Source: Agrobacterium tumefaciens
Lineage (GTDB): Bacteria; Pseudomonadota; Alphaproteobacteria; Rhizobiales; Rhizobiaceae
DNA: 64,000 bases
NCBI RefSeq assembly: GCF_013318015.2
Contig: NZ_CP115841.1
Span: 2,614,501-2,678,500, forward strand
Direction: 5' to 3'
Shown here: positions 19,783 to 30,483 of the stretch, piece by piece
How the letters are laid out: the number at the start of each line of letters is the position of its first letter
Numbering within the stretch: position 1 is the stretch's first letter
The notes under the pieces: model-generated
Seen by the model: only the letters and a program-made list of their open reading frames with translations
Told to the model about the DNA's origin: nothing
Databases searched by the model: none
Position numbers and translations under genes: made by a program

Positions 19783-21786
19783 TTACGCCTGTTCCGCAAG
19801 CAGCTTCGTACGTTCCGCCTCGACTGTCGAAACATCGGAGGCAGGAATGTAGTATTCGCGGTTGTAGTTGAAGGTATGGGCGATCGAGACCGCGATGATG
19901 GCGAGCATGGACAGAGCCGCCAGCCACCAGATGTGCCACACCAAGGCAAAGCCAAGAACGACGCTGATGGCACTGATGATTACGCCCGCACCGGTGTTCT
20001 TCGGCATATGGATCGGTATGAAGCCTTCCTTGGGACGGTCGTAACCGCGCTTCTTCATATCCGCCCAGGCGTCGACGTCATGCACAACCGGCGTGAAAGC
20101 GAAGTTGTAGGCAGGCGGAGGGGACGAGGTCGACCACTCCAGCGTACGCCCATGATAGGGATCGCCGGTCACGTCACGGAGCTGATCGCGCTTCAAGAAG
20201 CTGACGATGAGCTGGATGACGAAGGAAGCGATGCCAAGCGCGATCAGGAAGGCGCCGAAGGCTGCGATCAGGAACCAGATCTGTAGCGAATTGTCTTCGA
20301 ACTGGCTGATACGGCGGGTCACACCCATCAGGCCGAGAATGTAGAGCGGCATGAAGGCGAAGTAGAAGCCGATGAACCAGAACCAGAAGGACAGCTTGCC
20401 CCAGAACGGATCGAGGCGGTAGCCGAAGGCCTTCGGGAACCAGTAAACGATACCCGCAAGCACACCGAACACCACGCCACCGATGATGGTGTTGTGGAAG
20501 TGGGCGATGAGGAACAGCGAGTTGTGGAGCACGAAGTCCGCCGGCGGAACAGCGAGAAGAACGCCGGTCATGCCGCCGATGACGAAGGTGATCATGAAAC
20601 CGATCGTCCACAGCATCGGAACGTCGAACTTGATGCGGCCCTTGTACATGGTGAAGAGCCAGTTGAAGATCTTCGCACCGGTCGGGATCGATATGATCAT
20701 CGTGGTGATGCCGAAGAAAGCGTTGACGCTTGCACCGGAACCCATGGTGAAGAAGTGGTGCAGCCAAACGATGTAGGCGAGGATGGTGATGACACCCGTC
20801 GCATAGACCATCGAGGCATAACCGAAAAGACGCTTGTTGGAGAAGGTCGAGACGATTTCCGAGAAGACGCCGAAGGCCGGCAGCACCAGGATGTAAACTT
20901 CGGGATGGCCCCAGATCCAGATGAGGTTGACATACATCATCGGGTTGCCGCCGAGATCGTTGGTGAAGAAATTCGTGCCAACGTAACGGTCAAGGGTCAG
21001 AAGGGCGAGCGTGCCGGTCAGGATCGGGAAGGATGCCACGATCAGGATGTTCGAACACAGCGACGTCCAGACGAAGATCGGCAGCCGCATCATGGTCATG
21101 CCAGGTGCGCGCATCTTGATGATCGTGACGATCAGGTTGATACCAGAGAGCGTCGTGCCCACACCGGCGATCTGCAGACCCCAGATGTAATAATCCACAC
21201 CCACGCCCGGACTTCCATCAATGCCGGAAAGCGGCGGATAGGCAAGCCAGCCAGTCTGCGCATATTCACCGATGAACAGCGAGATCATGGTGATGACGGC
21301 ACCGGCCGTGGTCATCCAGAACGAGAAGTTGTTGAGGAAGGGGAACGAAACGTCGCGGGCGCCGATTTGCAGCGGCACGACGAAGTTCATGAGACCGGTG
21401 ATCATCGGCATGGCCATGAAGAAGATCATGATGACGCCATGGGCCGTGAAAATCTGGTCGTAATGGTGCGGCGGAAGATAGCCTTCCGATCCGCCGGAGG
21501 CGATCGCCTGCTGGACGCGCATCATGATGGCATCTGCGAAACCGCGCAGCAGCATGACGAGTGCCAGAATGATGTACATGATACCGATCTTCTTGTGATC
21601 GATGCTCGTGAACCATTCATTCCAGAGATAACCCCACAGCCGGAAATAGGTGAGGGCGCCGACGACGGCGATGCCGCCCAGAGCCACTGCCGCGAAGGTC
21701 GCGACGAGAATGGGCTCGTGAAGCGGGATGGACTCCCATGTCAGCTTCCCGAACAGGAATGACGTTTGATCGGAATTGACGATCAT
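19783..21786 (-). CDS. cyoB: Cytochrome o ubiquinol oxidase subunit I
   Basis: This is the catalytic haem-copper subunit, which reduces oxygen to water and pumps protons. The 667-residue length matches bo3 oxidases. The low-spin haem histidine is in [14 protein letters not shown]. The CuB and cross-linked His-Tyr region is [17 protein letters not shown]. The two further CuB histidines are in [10 protein letters not shown], and the haem ligands are in [14 protein letters not shown]. About fifteen hydrophobic segments are visible. It is the second gene of the cyoABCD operon. Confidence 0.98.
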   Translation of the reverse strand: MIVNSDQTSFLFGKLTWESIPLHEPILVATFAAVALGGIAVVGALTYFRLWGYLWNEWFTSIDHKKIGIMYIILALVMLLRGFADAIMMRVQQAIASGGSEGYLPPHHYDQIFTAHGVIMIFFMAMPMITGLMNFVVPLQIGARDVSFPFLNNFSFWMTTAGAVITMISLFIGEYAQTGWLAYPPLSGIDGSPGVGVDYYIWGLQIAGVGTTLSGINLIVTIIKMRAPGMTMMRLPIFVWTSLCSNILIVASFPILTGTLALLTLDRYVGTNFFTNDLGGNPMMYVNLIWIWGHPEVYILVLPAFGVFSEIVSTFSNKRLFGYASMVYATGVITILAYIVWLHHFFTMGSGASVNAFFGITTMIISIPTGAKIFNWLFTMYKGRIKFDVPMLWTIGFMITFVIGGMTGVLLAVPPADFVLHNSLFLIAHFHNTIIGGVVFGVLAGIVYWFPKAFGYRLDPFWGKLSFWFWFIGFYFAFMPLYILGLMGVTRRISQFEDNSLQIWFLIAAFGAFLIALGIASFVIQLIVSFLKRDQLRDVTGDPYHGRTLEWSTSSPPPAYNFAFTPVVHDVDAWADMKKRGYDRPKEGFIPIHMPKNTGAGVIISAISVVLGFALVWHIWWLAALSMLAIIAVSIAHTFNYNREYYIPASDVSTVEAERTKLLAEQA

Positions 21787-21862
21787 TTTTAGCCTCTTGC
21801 GATTCTAAGACATAAGATCGGCGCAGCCATTGGCCGCGCCGCATAATGCCGGGACTTATCCG

Positions 21863-22936
21863 TCAGCCAGCGACTTGTTTCGTTTCCGGCAGCGCCGCGG
21901 GTTCGAAAGTCTGTCCTTCGATCGCAGCCGGAGTGGATTGGGGTCCGCTGGCGACACCGTAAGGTGAAAGCGGTGTACAGACGACGGAGTTCAGCGCCTT
22001 GGCGATATCGATGCCTTCCTTGCCGCCGCCGCCCTTGGCGTCGATATGCATCATGTCACGCATGCAGAGCTTGTTGGGCTCGACACAGCGGTTGAGGATG
22101 GCATCGTAAAGCTGCGGATCGACGGAGGCGAAATATTGCACCGGCTCACGTTCCGAGGGCTTGGCAAAGTCGAGATATTCCTGGCGGCCGAAGCCTTTGC
22201 CGCCATCCTTGATCTTCGCAACCCACTGATCGAAGCCCTGTTGGCTGAGACCATGGAACTTGAAGCGCATATGCGAGAAGCCAGGGCCGGAGAAGTTGGC
22301 CGAGAAGCCGTCATAAACGCCTTCCTTGTTGATGACCGCGTGCAGCTTGGTCTGCATGCCACCCATGGCGTAGATCTGGCCGGCGAGTGCGGGAACGAAG
22401 AACGAATTCATCGCGGTCGTGCCGGTGATCTTGAAGTTGATCGGAACATCGACCGGAGCTGCGAATTCATTGACGCTGCCGATGCCGAGCTCGGGGTAGA
22501 AGAACAGCCACTTCCAGTCCATGGCCACCACTTCCACCGTAAGCGGCTTGGTCTCGGCGGTAACCTGACGGTTTTCGTCGATACGCTCCAGCGGGCGGTA
22601 GGGGTCGAGACGGTGGGTGGAAATCCAGGTCACCGTGCCTAGCATCAGGATGATGGCGACCGGGGCGGACCAGATCACCATTTCAAGGCGCGTCGAGTGA
22701 TGCCACTCGGGATCGTAGTCCTCGGCCTTCGCCGATTCGCGATACTTCCATGCGAAGAACAGCGTCAGGGCGATAACCGGGACGATGATGAGCAGCATCA
22801 GAACCGTGGACGTGATGATGAGGTCGCGCTGCTGGATGGCGACGTCGCCCGAAGGGTTCATCACCACGAGGTTACAGCCGCTAAGCAGCAGCAGTGCGGG
22901 GATTGCCAGAAGGGCAGATGTGATTTTCTTGATCAT
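21863..22936 (-). CDS. cyoA: Cytochrome o ubiquinol oxidase subunit II (lipoprotein)
   Basis: The 357-residue protein has a lipoprotein signal (MIKKITSALLAIPALLLLSGC, lipid cysteine at 21). Two membrane helices follow, and then a periplasmic cupredoxin-like domain (VVAMDWKWLFFYPELGIGSVN, FFVPALAGQIYAMGGMQTKL). The usual CuA ligands are absent, as expected for a quinol oxidase. A GTG six bases upstream (22942) is in frame; neither start has a clear ribosome-binding site. It is the first gene of the operon. Confidence 0.95.
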   Translation of the reverse strand: MIKKITSALLAIPALLLLSGCNLVVMNPSGDVAIQQRDLIITSTVLMLLIIVPVIALTLFFAWKYRESAKAEDYDPEWHHSTRLEMVIWSAPVAIILMLGTVTWISTHRLDPYRPLERIDENRQVTAETKPLTVEVVAMDWKWLFFYPELGIGSVNEFAAPVDVPINFKITGTTAMNSFFVPALAGQIYAMGGMQTKLHAVINKEGVYDGFSANFSGPGFSHMRFKFHGLSQQGFDQWVAKIKDGGKGFGRQEYLDFAKPSEREPVQYFASVDPQLYDAILNRCVEPNKLCMRDMMHIDAKGGGGKEGIDIAKALNSVVCTPLSPYGVASGPQSTPAAIEGQTFEPAALPETKQVAG

Positions 22937-23242
22937 GCGCACGTTCTTTGAACTCGTACAGTTTGGATTATGCCGCGATTAATTGCCGAACATCATTTTT
23001 GAAATGAGGTATATTGTCGCGGTGCAGCGAAACCTTCGCGATGCACCATAGGCTTAGCGGAGCCGCGTTTGAAGGCGGAGCGGCTGCATTATCGCATAGG
23101 GAGCTTGCGGGGCAAGCCTTTCTTATCAAACTTCAATTGACGTTACGTAGGGTGCGTGTGACAATCCGTCGCATCGTAACGCTAAGGAAGAGGAGCCGGC
23201 GCGTTACAGGAAATGGTTCGTCCATGACGCAGGAGGGATATT
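22937..23242. promoter_or_regulatory. Divergent promoter region of cyoABCD and the MFS gene
   Basis: These 306 bases contain no gene I can support. A candidate plus-strand promoter for the MFS gene is TTGACG (23137-23142), 17 bases, then GACAAT (23160-23165). An AGGAGGG ribosome-binding site precedes the MFS start. I see no clear FNR-type palindrome and no confident minus-strand promoter for cyoA. Confidence 0.4.
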
Positions 23243-24571
23243 ATGAGTTATACTGATGCTGCTCCATCTTTTGGGCAGGCGCCGGAAGCGAAGGGACATG
23301 GGACCGATCCGGTCAAGGTCGATCCGGATCGCATTACAATTGCTGTCATTCTTGCGAGAATGACGGAGTTTTTCGACTTTTTCATCTACGCCATCGCCTC
23401 CGCGCTCGTTTTTCCGCATGTCTTCTTTTCCTTCGTCGATCCGCTGACGGCGACGCTTTATTCCTTTGCGGTCTTCTCGCTGGCCTTCATCGCAAGGCCG
23501 ATCGGTTCATTGATCTTCCTCCAGATCGACCGAAAGTTCGGCCGTGCCGTCAAGCTGATGGCGGCCCTGTTCACGCTTTGCGGTTCCACGATGGCGATCA
23601 GCTTTCTTCCGTCCTATGCGGAAGCCGGCATGCTTGCCCCCTGTCTTCTGGCGGTATTCCGTATCGGTCAGGGACTTGGTCTTGGCGGTGCCTGGGATGG
23701 TCTTGTCTCGCTCCTCGCCATGAATGCACCGCCGAAGCAGCGCGGCTGGTACGCCATGATGCCGCAAATTGGTGCGGCGATGGGCTTTGGTCTTGCCAGC
23801 GCATTCTTCATCGTGTTCGTGACGCAGCTCTCCAGCGCGGAATTCCTGGCCTGGGGCTGGCGCTTCCCGTTCTTCGTTGCACTCGCGCTCAATGTTCTCG
23901 CGCTCTTTGCCCGCCTGCGCATGATTGTCACGCCGGAATTCCAGTCCATGCTTGCACAGCATGAGCTGGAGCCGCGCCCCGTGTTCAAGATGCTGCGCTC
24001 GCAGTTTCCGGTCGTGCTGACGGGCGCTTTCGTGCCGCTGGCAAGCTTCGCGCTCTTCCATCTTGTCACGGTCTTCCCGCTGAGCTGGGTTTCCCTCAAT
24101 ACCACCCAGCGGGTTTCGGACTTTCTGTTCGTGCAATTCGTCAGCGCCATCATCGCCGGCGGCATGATCGTCGTGTCTGGTATTCTCGCCGACAAAATCG
24201 GCCGGCGGAAGCTGCTGGCTTTCGCCGCAGTGCTGATCGGTCTTTTCAGCCTCGTGGCGCCGCTTCTGCTGAGTTCGGGCGATATAGGGCGCTATCTTTT
24301 CGTCTTGGTCGGCTTTGCATTGCTTGGCCTGTCCTTCGGCCAGGCGGGCGGTGCGCTTGCCTCCCGCTTCAGCCGCGAATACCGTTATACCGGCGCTTCG
24401 CTCACCTCGGATATTTCCTGGCTGATCGGCGCTGGTTTTGCACCGCTCGTGGCGCTCGGATTTTCGTCCAAATTCGGACTGTTTGCGGTCGGCATTTACC
24501 TGATGTCGGGTGCAGTCTGTACACTGGTCGCACTGTGGTTCAGCCGAACACTGGACATGCCCTCGGAGTGA
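23243..24571 (+). CDS. MFS transporter, metabolite:H+ symporter type
   Basis: The 442-residue protein has twelve predicted membrane helices in the layout of the metabolite:proton symporter (MHS) branch. Marks of this branch are MTEFFDFFIYAIASALVFP in helix 1, FIARPIGSLIFLQIDRKFGR in the 2-3 loop, and FRIGQGLGLGGAWDGLVSLL in helix 4. The 8-9 loop repeats the motif as ADKIGRRKLLAFAA. The substrate is not evident; relatives carry organic acids, betaines or shikimate. It is divergent from cyoA and ends at a strong terminator. Confidence 0.88.
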   Translation: MSYTDAAPSFGQAPEAKGHGTDPVKVDPDRITIAVILARMTEFFDFFIYAIASALVFPHVFFSFVDPLTATLYSFAVFSLAFIARPIGSLIFLQIDRKFGRAVKLMAALFTLCGSTMAISFLPSYAEAGMLAPCLLAVFRIGQGLGLGGAWDGLVSLLAMNAPPKQRGWYAMMPQIGAAMGFGLASAFFIVFVTQLSSAEFLAWGWRFPFFVALALNVLALFARLRMIVTPEFQSMLAQHELEPRPVFKMLRSQFPVVLTGAFVPLASFALFHLVTVFPLSWVSLNTTQRVSDFLFVQFVSAIIAGGMIVVSGILADKIGRRKLLAFAAVLIGLFSLVAPLLLSSGDIGRYLFVLVGFALLGLSFGQAGGALASRFSREYRYTGASLTSDISWLIGAGFAPLVALGFSSKFGLFAVGIYLMSGAVCTLVALWFSRTLDMPSE

Positions 24572-24603
24572 ACAGGGCAATATAAACACCTCTGCAGCCA
24601 TCG

Positions 24604-24640
24604 CGCCGCGGAATCCTGTCGGATTTCGCGGCGTTTTTGT
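24604..24640 (+). terminator. Rho-independent terminator of the MFS gene
   Basis: The stem CGCCGCGGAATCC (24604-24616) pairs with GGATTTCGCGGCG (24621-24633) around a TGTC loop, with one mismatch, and is followed by TTTTTGTTTTTTT. It begins 32 bases after the MFS stop. Confidence 0.9.
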
Positions 24641-24978
24641 TTTTTTATTGCGTGGGACCGATTTTAATCTTGACTCGGCCAATCATGAAATATTATGTAA
24701 GCAATACTGACGTAATTCAATGTGTCTCACTGCCGGAATTGCCGGCCATCAGGGAACGCAATGCGAACGATGACGATCATTATTTGCGAGAAAGCGGCCA
24801 ATGCCGCCACGCCGTTTGGCGGCCGCAAAACGACCGTTCGCGCCATTAAACGCCGATAAGCAGAAAAGAAGAGGAGCAGCCAGGTCGCCTGCGGCTCCGC
24901 CCGCAGAGTGCCGGCTGACGCGCCGGGTTTCGGGAAAAGGGCGATGCCGCGCGGAATGCGCAACGAGAGGAGAGAACC
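24641..24978 (+). promoter_or_regulatory. Leader region of the glutamate synthase-like gene
   Basis: These 338 bases contain no convincing gene. A possible promoter is TTGACT (24670-24675) followed after 15 bases by TATTAT; the spacing is short, so this is weak. The GC-rich second half holds several small self-complementary stretches and the GAGAGGAGAG ribosome-binding site just before the TTG start. Confidence 0.3.
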
Positions 24979-27900
24979 TTGAGCGTGACGGAGCAAAAAT
25001 TCGGCCTTTACGATGCGGCTTTTGAGAAAAGCAGCTGTGGCGTCGGTTTCATCACCCGCAAGGACGGCGTGCAGACGCATGATGTGCTGAAGCGCGGTCA
25101 CGAGGCGCTCTGTGCCGTGCCGCATCGCGGCGGCATGTCGGCGGAGGGCGTGGGTGATGGTGCTGGCGTGTCGCTCGATCTTTCACTCTCATTTTTCCGG
25201 AAGCTGACGGACAACGATTCCTTGCAAGCCGGCCGGTTCGGCGTCGGCAATTTTTTCCTGCCGCAGAACCCTGCTTTTCATGACCAGGCGATCGGCATCA
25301 TCGGCAGTGCTCTGGAGGAACAGGGCTTCTCGATCCTGCTCGTCCGCAATGTACCGGTGAATGACGCGGCCATCCGCGCGGCCGCCATTTCCTACCAATT
25401 GCCGATCCGGCAATGGGTCTTTTCGGCCCCAGCGGAATGCGCAACCCTTGCCGAGTTCGACTGGCGTATTCACAAGGCGCTGCTCGCTATCGAGGCGCTT
25501 GCCTATACTGCGCCGGAACTTGCCGGTTTTTATCCGCTGTCGCTCAGCGCACGCACGCAGGTTCTGAAAGGGCGTTTGAACTCGCATGAGGTCATGCCCT
25601 ATTTCTGCGACCTGACCGATCCGCGCCATGAAGTGCATACGATGTATTTCCACACGCGGTTTTCCACCAATACAGATCCGCACCCCTCCATGGCGCAGCC
25701 CTTTCGGCTGATGGCGCATAATGGCGAACTCAACACCGACAAGAAGAACCGGCTGTCGGAAGCGGCCGTGGCGCTGGCGAAAAATGCCAGCATCATCCGG
25801 CCGAAGGGCCAGTCTGATAGCTGCCGTCTGGACCAGACATTGCAGGCGCGGGTGATGGAAGACGGTCTCGACCTTGTCACCGCCGTCGTCTCGATGATGC
25901 CGCCCGCCTGGGAAAACGACGACACGCTCTCGCCCGCCGTCAAGGCGATGCTGGAATATTTCTCGCTCTACGAGGAGAAGAATGACGGCCCGGCTGCGCT
26001 GATTTTCGGCGACGGCACCATCATCGGCGCACGGCTTGATCGCCTCGGTCTACGCCCGCTGCGGACCGTCGAGACAGACGATTATCTCTGCGTCATGTCG
26101 GAGGCGGGGCAGATCGCCTTTCCGGCCGAAAGCGTCATTCGTCGCGGTCGCATCGAGGCCGGCGGCATGCTTTATTACGACCACGCCGAACGGCGCGCCT
26201 TTTCCACCGTCGAGGCGCTGGAGCTTCTGGCGGCGCGGCGGGACTACCCGTCGTTATTGTCTGAAGCGCGCGTCATGCTTGCGGATTTGCCGGAGGTGCC
26301 CGCCGAAAAGCAGGGATCGCCGCTTCGATACAATGGCGATCTGGAACGGCATCAGCGCTATGTCGCCTATTCGCACAATCAGGAAAGCTTCAAGTTCCTG
26401 ATGGATCCGATGCTGGCGTCGGGTGCTGAAAAAATCTCGGCCATGGGTTATGGCAATGCCATCAACGCGCTCTCCGATCAGGAAGGCGGGGTCGCCAAAT
26501 ATTTCTCGCAACGCTTTGCGCAGGTCACCAACCCCCCGCTCGACAGCATTCGTGAGGCCGATGGCATGACGCTGCGCGTGGCGCTCGGCGCAAAGCCGAA
26601 TAGCGGTGCGAAAGCGGCCCGCCAGATTGTCGTGCGCTCCCCGATCCTGACCCATCTCGACATGCTGCGCATTCGCGAGCAGTCGGAGACGCCAGTTCGT
26701 CGTTTCGAGATGCTTTATACGCCGATCTTTGATGCTGCGAGTGCCAACGAAGCGGCCTTGGGTCAGGCGATAGATGGCCTCTGCGGTGAGGTTGTGGCTT
26801 TCGCGGCCGGGGAGGGCGGTATTGCCGTCGTCACTGACCGGCACGTTTCGGCAGGTCGTGCGGCGTTGCCTATGATCATGGTCGTCTCCGCCATCAACCA
26901 GCGGCTGATCGAGGAGGGTCTGCGGCTACGCGTGTCCCTGATCGTTGAAAGTGGGCAATTTTCCTCCTCGCATCACATCGCAGCGGGCCTTGGTTTCGGG
27001 GCTTCGGCTGTCTACCCACTCGGCGTGCAGTTCCGTGCCGAGGAGAAATTTGGTGCCGATGCTGACAAGGCCTTCAAGCGTTTTGCCAAGGCGGCTGAAA
27101 AGTCGCTGATGAAGACCATGGGCAAGGTCGGGCTGTGCACGGCGGAAAGCTATATTGGCGGCGAGTTCTTCGAACCGAACTTCCTCGACACCAACGATCC
27201 TGTGCTGAAGCGTTATTTCCCCAATGTTAAGACGCCGGTCGGTGGCGTTACCTTCGCTGTCATCGCGCAGGCGGTGTCGGACTGGCATCGAAAGGCGCTG
27301 TCGGTAAAGGGTGAAAACGACATTCCGCTGCTCGGTCTCTTCAAGGAGCGCGCCGAAGGTGCGGGCCATTCCTATGGCACGACGGCGGTTCGCGGTTTCG
27401 TCGATATGACGGAAGAAAAGATCGGTTTCGACAAGGGAACCGACAACGAAGAGGCGCTGCGTCTCCTGCCGCTCAACCGGCTGGAGGATGCTTTCGGCCT
27501 CAACGATGCGGCCTATTATCACAACAGCTTCGACCGGTTGACGCCCGAAGCAATCGACGCTTTCGAGGTAACGCCGGGTTACCGCGCCTTCGCACGCATG
27601 ATGGCCGAAGAAAGGGCCCGCCGCCCGGCAGCCCTGCGTGATGTTCTGGAATTGCCGGCTGATGTGACCTTTGCCGGTTCGGCCGAAGAATTCCGCCGCG
27701 AGATGGGGCGCTTTTCCAGACGTGGCAACAACAGCTTCATGGTGCGCGGATTGCTCTGCGAAAGTGCGGGCGAAGGCGCGTTCCGGCTGGAATTGACCGG
27801 GCCGCACGGTCATGAGCTTGCCCGGCTTGCCGCACTCGGACAGTCGCTGCTTGATCGTTTCGGTGAGGATATTGCCGGCCATTGGCTGGAGGGCGGCGCG

Positions 27901-30483
27901 CTTCTGGTTCAGGCGAAGGGTGAAGCTTTCACCTATCTGTCGCTGATCCACACCGCACCTGACAGCATTGCGCTCGACGCTGTGCAAAAGGCGAGCGAGA
28001 TCACCAAGACCCTCGCTTCGGGTGCGATGAGCCATGGCGCGCTGGTCGCAGCCGCCCATGAGGCGGTGGCGCATGGCACCAATATGGTTGGCGGCATGTC
28101 GAATTCGGGGGAAGGCGGCGAGCATATTTCCCGTTACGGCACCATCCGCGCCTCGCGCATCAAGCAGTTCGCGTCTGGCCGTTTTGGTGTCTGGGCGGGT
28201 TATCTTGCCGACCCGATGCTGGAGGAAATAGAGATCAAGATCGGCCAGGGTGCAAAGCCCGGCGAGGGCGGGCAATTGCCGTCCCCCAAGGTAACGGTGG
28301 AAATAGCCGCGGCCCGTGGCGGCACCCCAGGCGTCGAGCTGGTTTCGCCGCCGCCGCACCATGATACCTATTCGATCGAGGATCTGGCCCAGCTTATCCA
28401 CGACGCCAAGGCGGCGCGCGTGCGCGTCATCGTCAAGCTCGTTTCGTCGGAAGGCATCGGCACGATTGCAGTCGGTGTTGCGAAAGCGGGTGCGGATGTC
28501 ATCAATGTTGCCGGCAATACCGGTGGCACGGGTGCGGCCGCTGTCACCAGCCTCAAATATACCGGCCGCGCGGCGGAAATCGGCATCGCCGAGGTGCATC
28601 AGGCACTTTGTGCCACAGGCCTTCGTGCCAAGGTGCTGCTGCGCTGCTCCGGCGCGCACCAGACGGCGAGCGACGTGGTGAAATCGGCTCTTCTCGGCGG
28701 CGACAGCTTCGAGTTCGGCACCACGGCGCTGATGATGCTGAAATGCGTCATGGCGAAGAACTGCAACATCAAGTGCCCCGCCGGCCTCACCACCAATCAG
28801 GAAGCCTTCAACGGCGATCCACGCGCGCTGGCGCAATATCTCATGAACATCGCCCATGAAACCCGCGAGATCTTGGCCGCACTCGGGCTGCGCTCGCTGC
28901 GCGAAGCTCGGGGCCGCTCCGATCTTCTTCACCTCCTCGATCACCCGGCGAGCGTCGGCCAGCTTGACCTGCGGGCGATGCTTTCGGTGGTGGAGGAAGT
29001 GAAGATCGACAGCCCTGTCTATATGGAAAAGGACTTCGCGCTGGACGATGCCTTCATTGAACTGGTGCGCTCGGCTCTGATCGACAGCAGACGGGAAAAC
29101 ATCGAGCTTGGCGGCAATCGTTTCCTCAACAATTGCAACAAGAGCGTTGGCGGCCAGCTCGCCGTCGATATCGAGCGCATGCTGAACCACGAACTTTCCG
29201 ACGAAGAGGCGGATGCGCTTCCGGCTGTGAAGCGGGATAGCCGTGGCCGCCGTTTTCTGGAGGCGGGTTCGGTGCGCATCGACACATCAGGTTCAGCCGG
29301 GCAGTCCTTCGGCGCTTTCTGCAATGACGGCATGGTCATGGTCCATACCGGTACCTGCAATGATGGCGTCGGCAAAAGCGCCTGCGGCGGCACCATTGTA
29401 GTGCGCTCCCCCGGTGGCGGTTCGCAAGATGCTGATGGCAATGTGCTGGTCGGCAATTTTGCATTGTTCGGCGCCACCGGCGGCCGCACTTTCGTGGAAG
29501 GGCAGGCGGGCGACCGTTTTGCGGTGCGCAATTCGGGTGCGACAGCCGTTGTCGAAGGTGTGGGCGACTTCGCCTGCGAATATATGACCAATGGCGCTGT
29601 GCTTAACCTCGGCAGTTTCGGCAAGGGTTTCGGCAACGGCATGAGCGGCGGCTTCGTCTATCAATATGACCCTTACGGCGATCTGCCGAAGAAGGTGAGC
29701 CATGATTCCATCCTGCTCGGCTCCATCACCGGCGAGGACGAACAGGCATCTATCCACAATCAGGCCGTTCACCAGCTTTTGACTTGGCATGTCGACGAAA
29801 CAGGGTCGGCCAAGGCCGCATGGATTCTGGAAAACTGGGAAAGCGAACAGCACAATTTCGTCTACGGCATGCCGCGCGCCCTGCTGCTTTATCAGGACAG
29901 CGACGAAATTCTGAAAGCCAAGCCCCGCAAGGAGCTGCTGGAGGAACTGGCATCCGCGCTTGCCGCCCATCAGGTGCGGAAGTTCAAGCTGGCCTATCGC
30001 GACCGCAAGGCCGTGTTGAACGGAACCGTCCCTGGTTATGGTGAGACGGATACGGAAGACATGTATGCGCTCATCAACAACTACACGGTTTTGAGTATGG
30101 CGCAGGCTATTGCTCTCCAACGGTTGCCGATGGCATCCGGTCCTTCCGATCCCGCCATCGAAAAAGCCGTGCGCAATCTCGTCCTCACGGAGGACTATGC
30201 GCTGATGCAGCGGCTGCTGAAATATGCGCGCGAGGCGCTTTCCGATCATGATGACGAGCAGCTTGCGGTGATGATCGCCGCCAAGCGGCTCGACGATTAC
30301 AAGCAGGCGCTTGCGCGCCGTAACATCTGGTCGGTGGATAGTCCCGGCACCTATGGCTGGATCATTCAGCAGGACCGCAAAAACATCGAGAAGATCGGTC
30401 GTCTGCCGGGCTTTGAGGAGCTTTTCGCGGCGCGTGCCATTCCCGACCTTGCCACCGCATCCAGCCAGAACAGGGCAGCATGA
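24979..30483 (+). CDS. GltB-like glutamate synthase large chain, long variant
   Basis: The 1834-residue protein has all GltB domains. A 19-residue propeptide precedes the nucleophile Cys20 of the class II amidotransferase (SSCGVGFITRKDG). The central domain follows, then the FMN barrel (AGADVINVAGNTGGTGAAA) and the GXGXG helix (AVRNSGATAVVEGVGDFACEY). It differs from the usual 1480-1550 residue GltB. It is about 300 residues longer, including roughly 195 C-terminal residues with no domain I recognise. Its iron-sulfur cysteines (1256, 1262, 1266) are spaced CX5CX3C rather than CX5CX4C. The TTG start follows GAGAGGAGAG. No gltD adjoins; a diflavin reductase overlaps its stop. Confidence 0.88.
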   Translation: MSVTEQKFGLYDAAFEKSSCGVGFITRKDGVQTHDVLKRGHEALCAVPHRGGMSAEGVGDGAGVSLDLSLSFFRKLTDNDSLQAGRFGVGNFFLPQNPAFHDQAIGIIGSALEEQGFSILLVRNVPVNDAAIRAAAISYQLPIRQWVFSAPAECATLAEFDWRIHKALLAIEALAYTAPELAGFYPLSLSARTQVLKGRLNSHEVMPYFCDLTDPRHEVHTMYFHTRFSTNTDPHPSMAQPFRLMAHNGELNTDKKNRLSEAAVALAKNASIIRPKGQSDSCRLDQTLQARVMEDGLDLVTAVVSMMPPAWENDDTLSPAVKAMLEYFSLYEEKNDGPAALIFGDGTIIGARLDRLGLRPLRTVETDDYLCVMSEAGQIAFPAESVIRRGRIEAGGMLYYDHAERRAFSTVEALELLAARRDYPSLLSEARVMLADLPEVPAEKQGSPLRYNGDLERHQRYVAYSHNQESFKFLMDPMLASGAEKISAMGYGNAINALSDQEGGVAKYFSQRFAQVTNPPLDSIREADGMTLRVALGAKPNSGAKAARQIVVRSPILTHLDMLRIREQSETPVRRFEMLYTPIFDAASANEAALGQAIDGLCGEVVAFAAGEGGIAVVTDRHVSAGRAALPMIMVVSAINQRLIEEGLRLRVSLIVESGQFSSSHHIAAGLGFGASAVYPLGVQFRAEEKFGADADKAFKRFAKAAEKSLMKTMGKVGLCTAESYIGGEFFEPNFLDTNDPVLKRYFPNVKTPVGGVTFAVIAQAVSDWHRKALSVKGENDIPLLGLFKERAEGAGHSYGTTAVRGFVDMTEEKIGFDKGTDNEEALRLLPLNRLEDAFGLNDAAYYHNSFDRLTPEAIDAFEVTPGYRAFARMMAEERARRPAALRDVLELPADVTFAGSAEEFRREMGRFSRRGNNSFMVRGLLCESAGEGAFRLELTGPHGHELARLAALGQSLLDRFGEDIAGHWLEGGALLVQAKGEAFTYLSLIHTAPDSIALDAVQKASEITKTLASGAMSHGALVAAAHEAVAHGTNMVGGMSNSGEGGEHISRYGTIRASRIKQFASGRFGVWAGYLADPMLEEIEIKIGQGAKPGEGGQLPSPKVTVEIAAARGGTPGVELVSPPPHHDTYSIEDLAQLIHDAKAARVRVIVKLVSSEGIGTIAVGVAKAGADVINVAGNTGGTGAAAVTSLKYTGRAAEIGIAEVHQALCATGLRAKVLLRCSGAHQTASDVVKSALLGGDSFEFGTTALMMLKCVMAKNCNIKCPAGLTTNQEAFNGDPRALAQYLMNIAHETREILAALGLRSLREARGRSDLLHLLDHPASVGQLDLRAMLSVVEEVKIDSPVYMEKDFALDDAFIELVRSALIDSRRENIELGGNRFLNNCNKSVGGQLAVDIERMLNHELSDEEADALPAVKRDSRGRRFLEAGSVRIDTSGSAGQSFGAFCNDGMVMVHTGTCNDGVGKSACGGTIVVRSPGGGSQDADGNVLVGNFALFGATGGRTFVEGQAGDRFAVRNSGATAVVEGVGDFACEYMTNGAVLNLGSFGKGFGNGMSGGFVYQYDPYGDLPKKVSHDSILLGSITGEDEQASIHNQAVHQLLTWHVDETGSAKAAWILENWESEQHNFVYGMPRALLLYQDSDEILKAKPRKELLEELASALAAHQVRKFKLAYRDRKAVLNGTVPGYGETDTEDMYALINNYTVLSMAQAIALQRLPMASGPSDPAIEKAVRNLVLTEDYALMQRLLKYAREALSDHDDEQLAVMIAAKRLDDYKQALARRNIWSVDSPGTYGWIIQQDRKNIEKIGRLPGFEELFAARAIPDLATASSQNRAA

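Noticed and set aside
26926..29190. Minus-strand open frame of 754 codons opposite the GltB-like gene
   Set aside because: It is antisense to a clearly conserved gene and its translation has no recognisable domain; long shadows are common opposite GC-rich genes.
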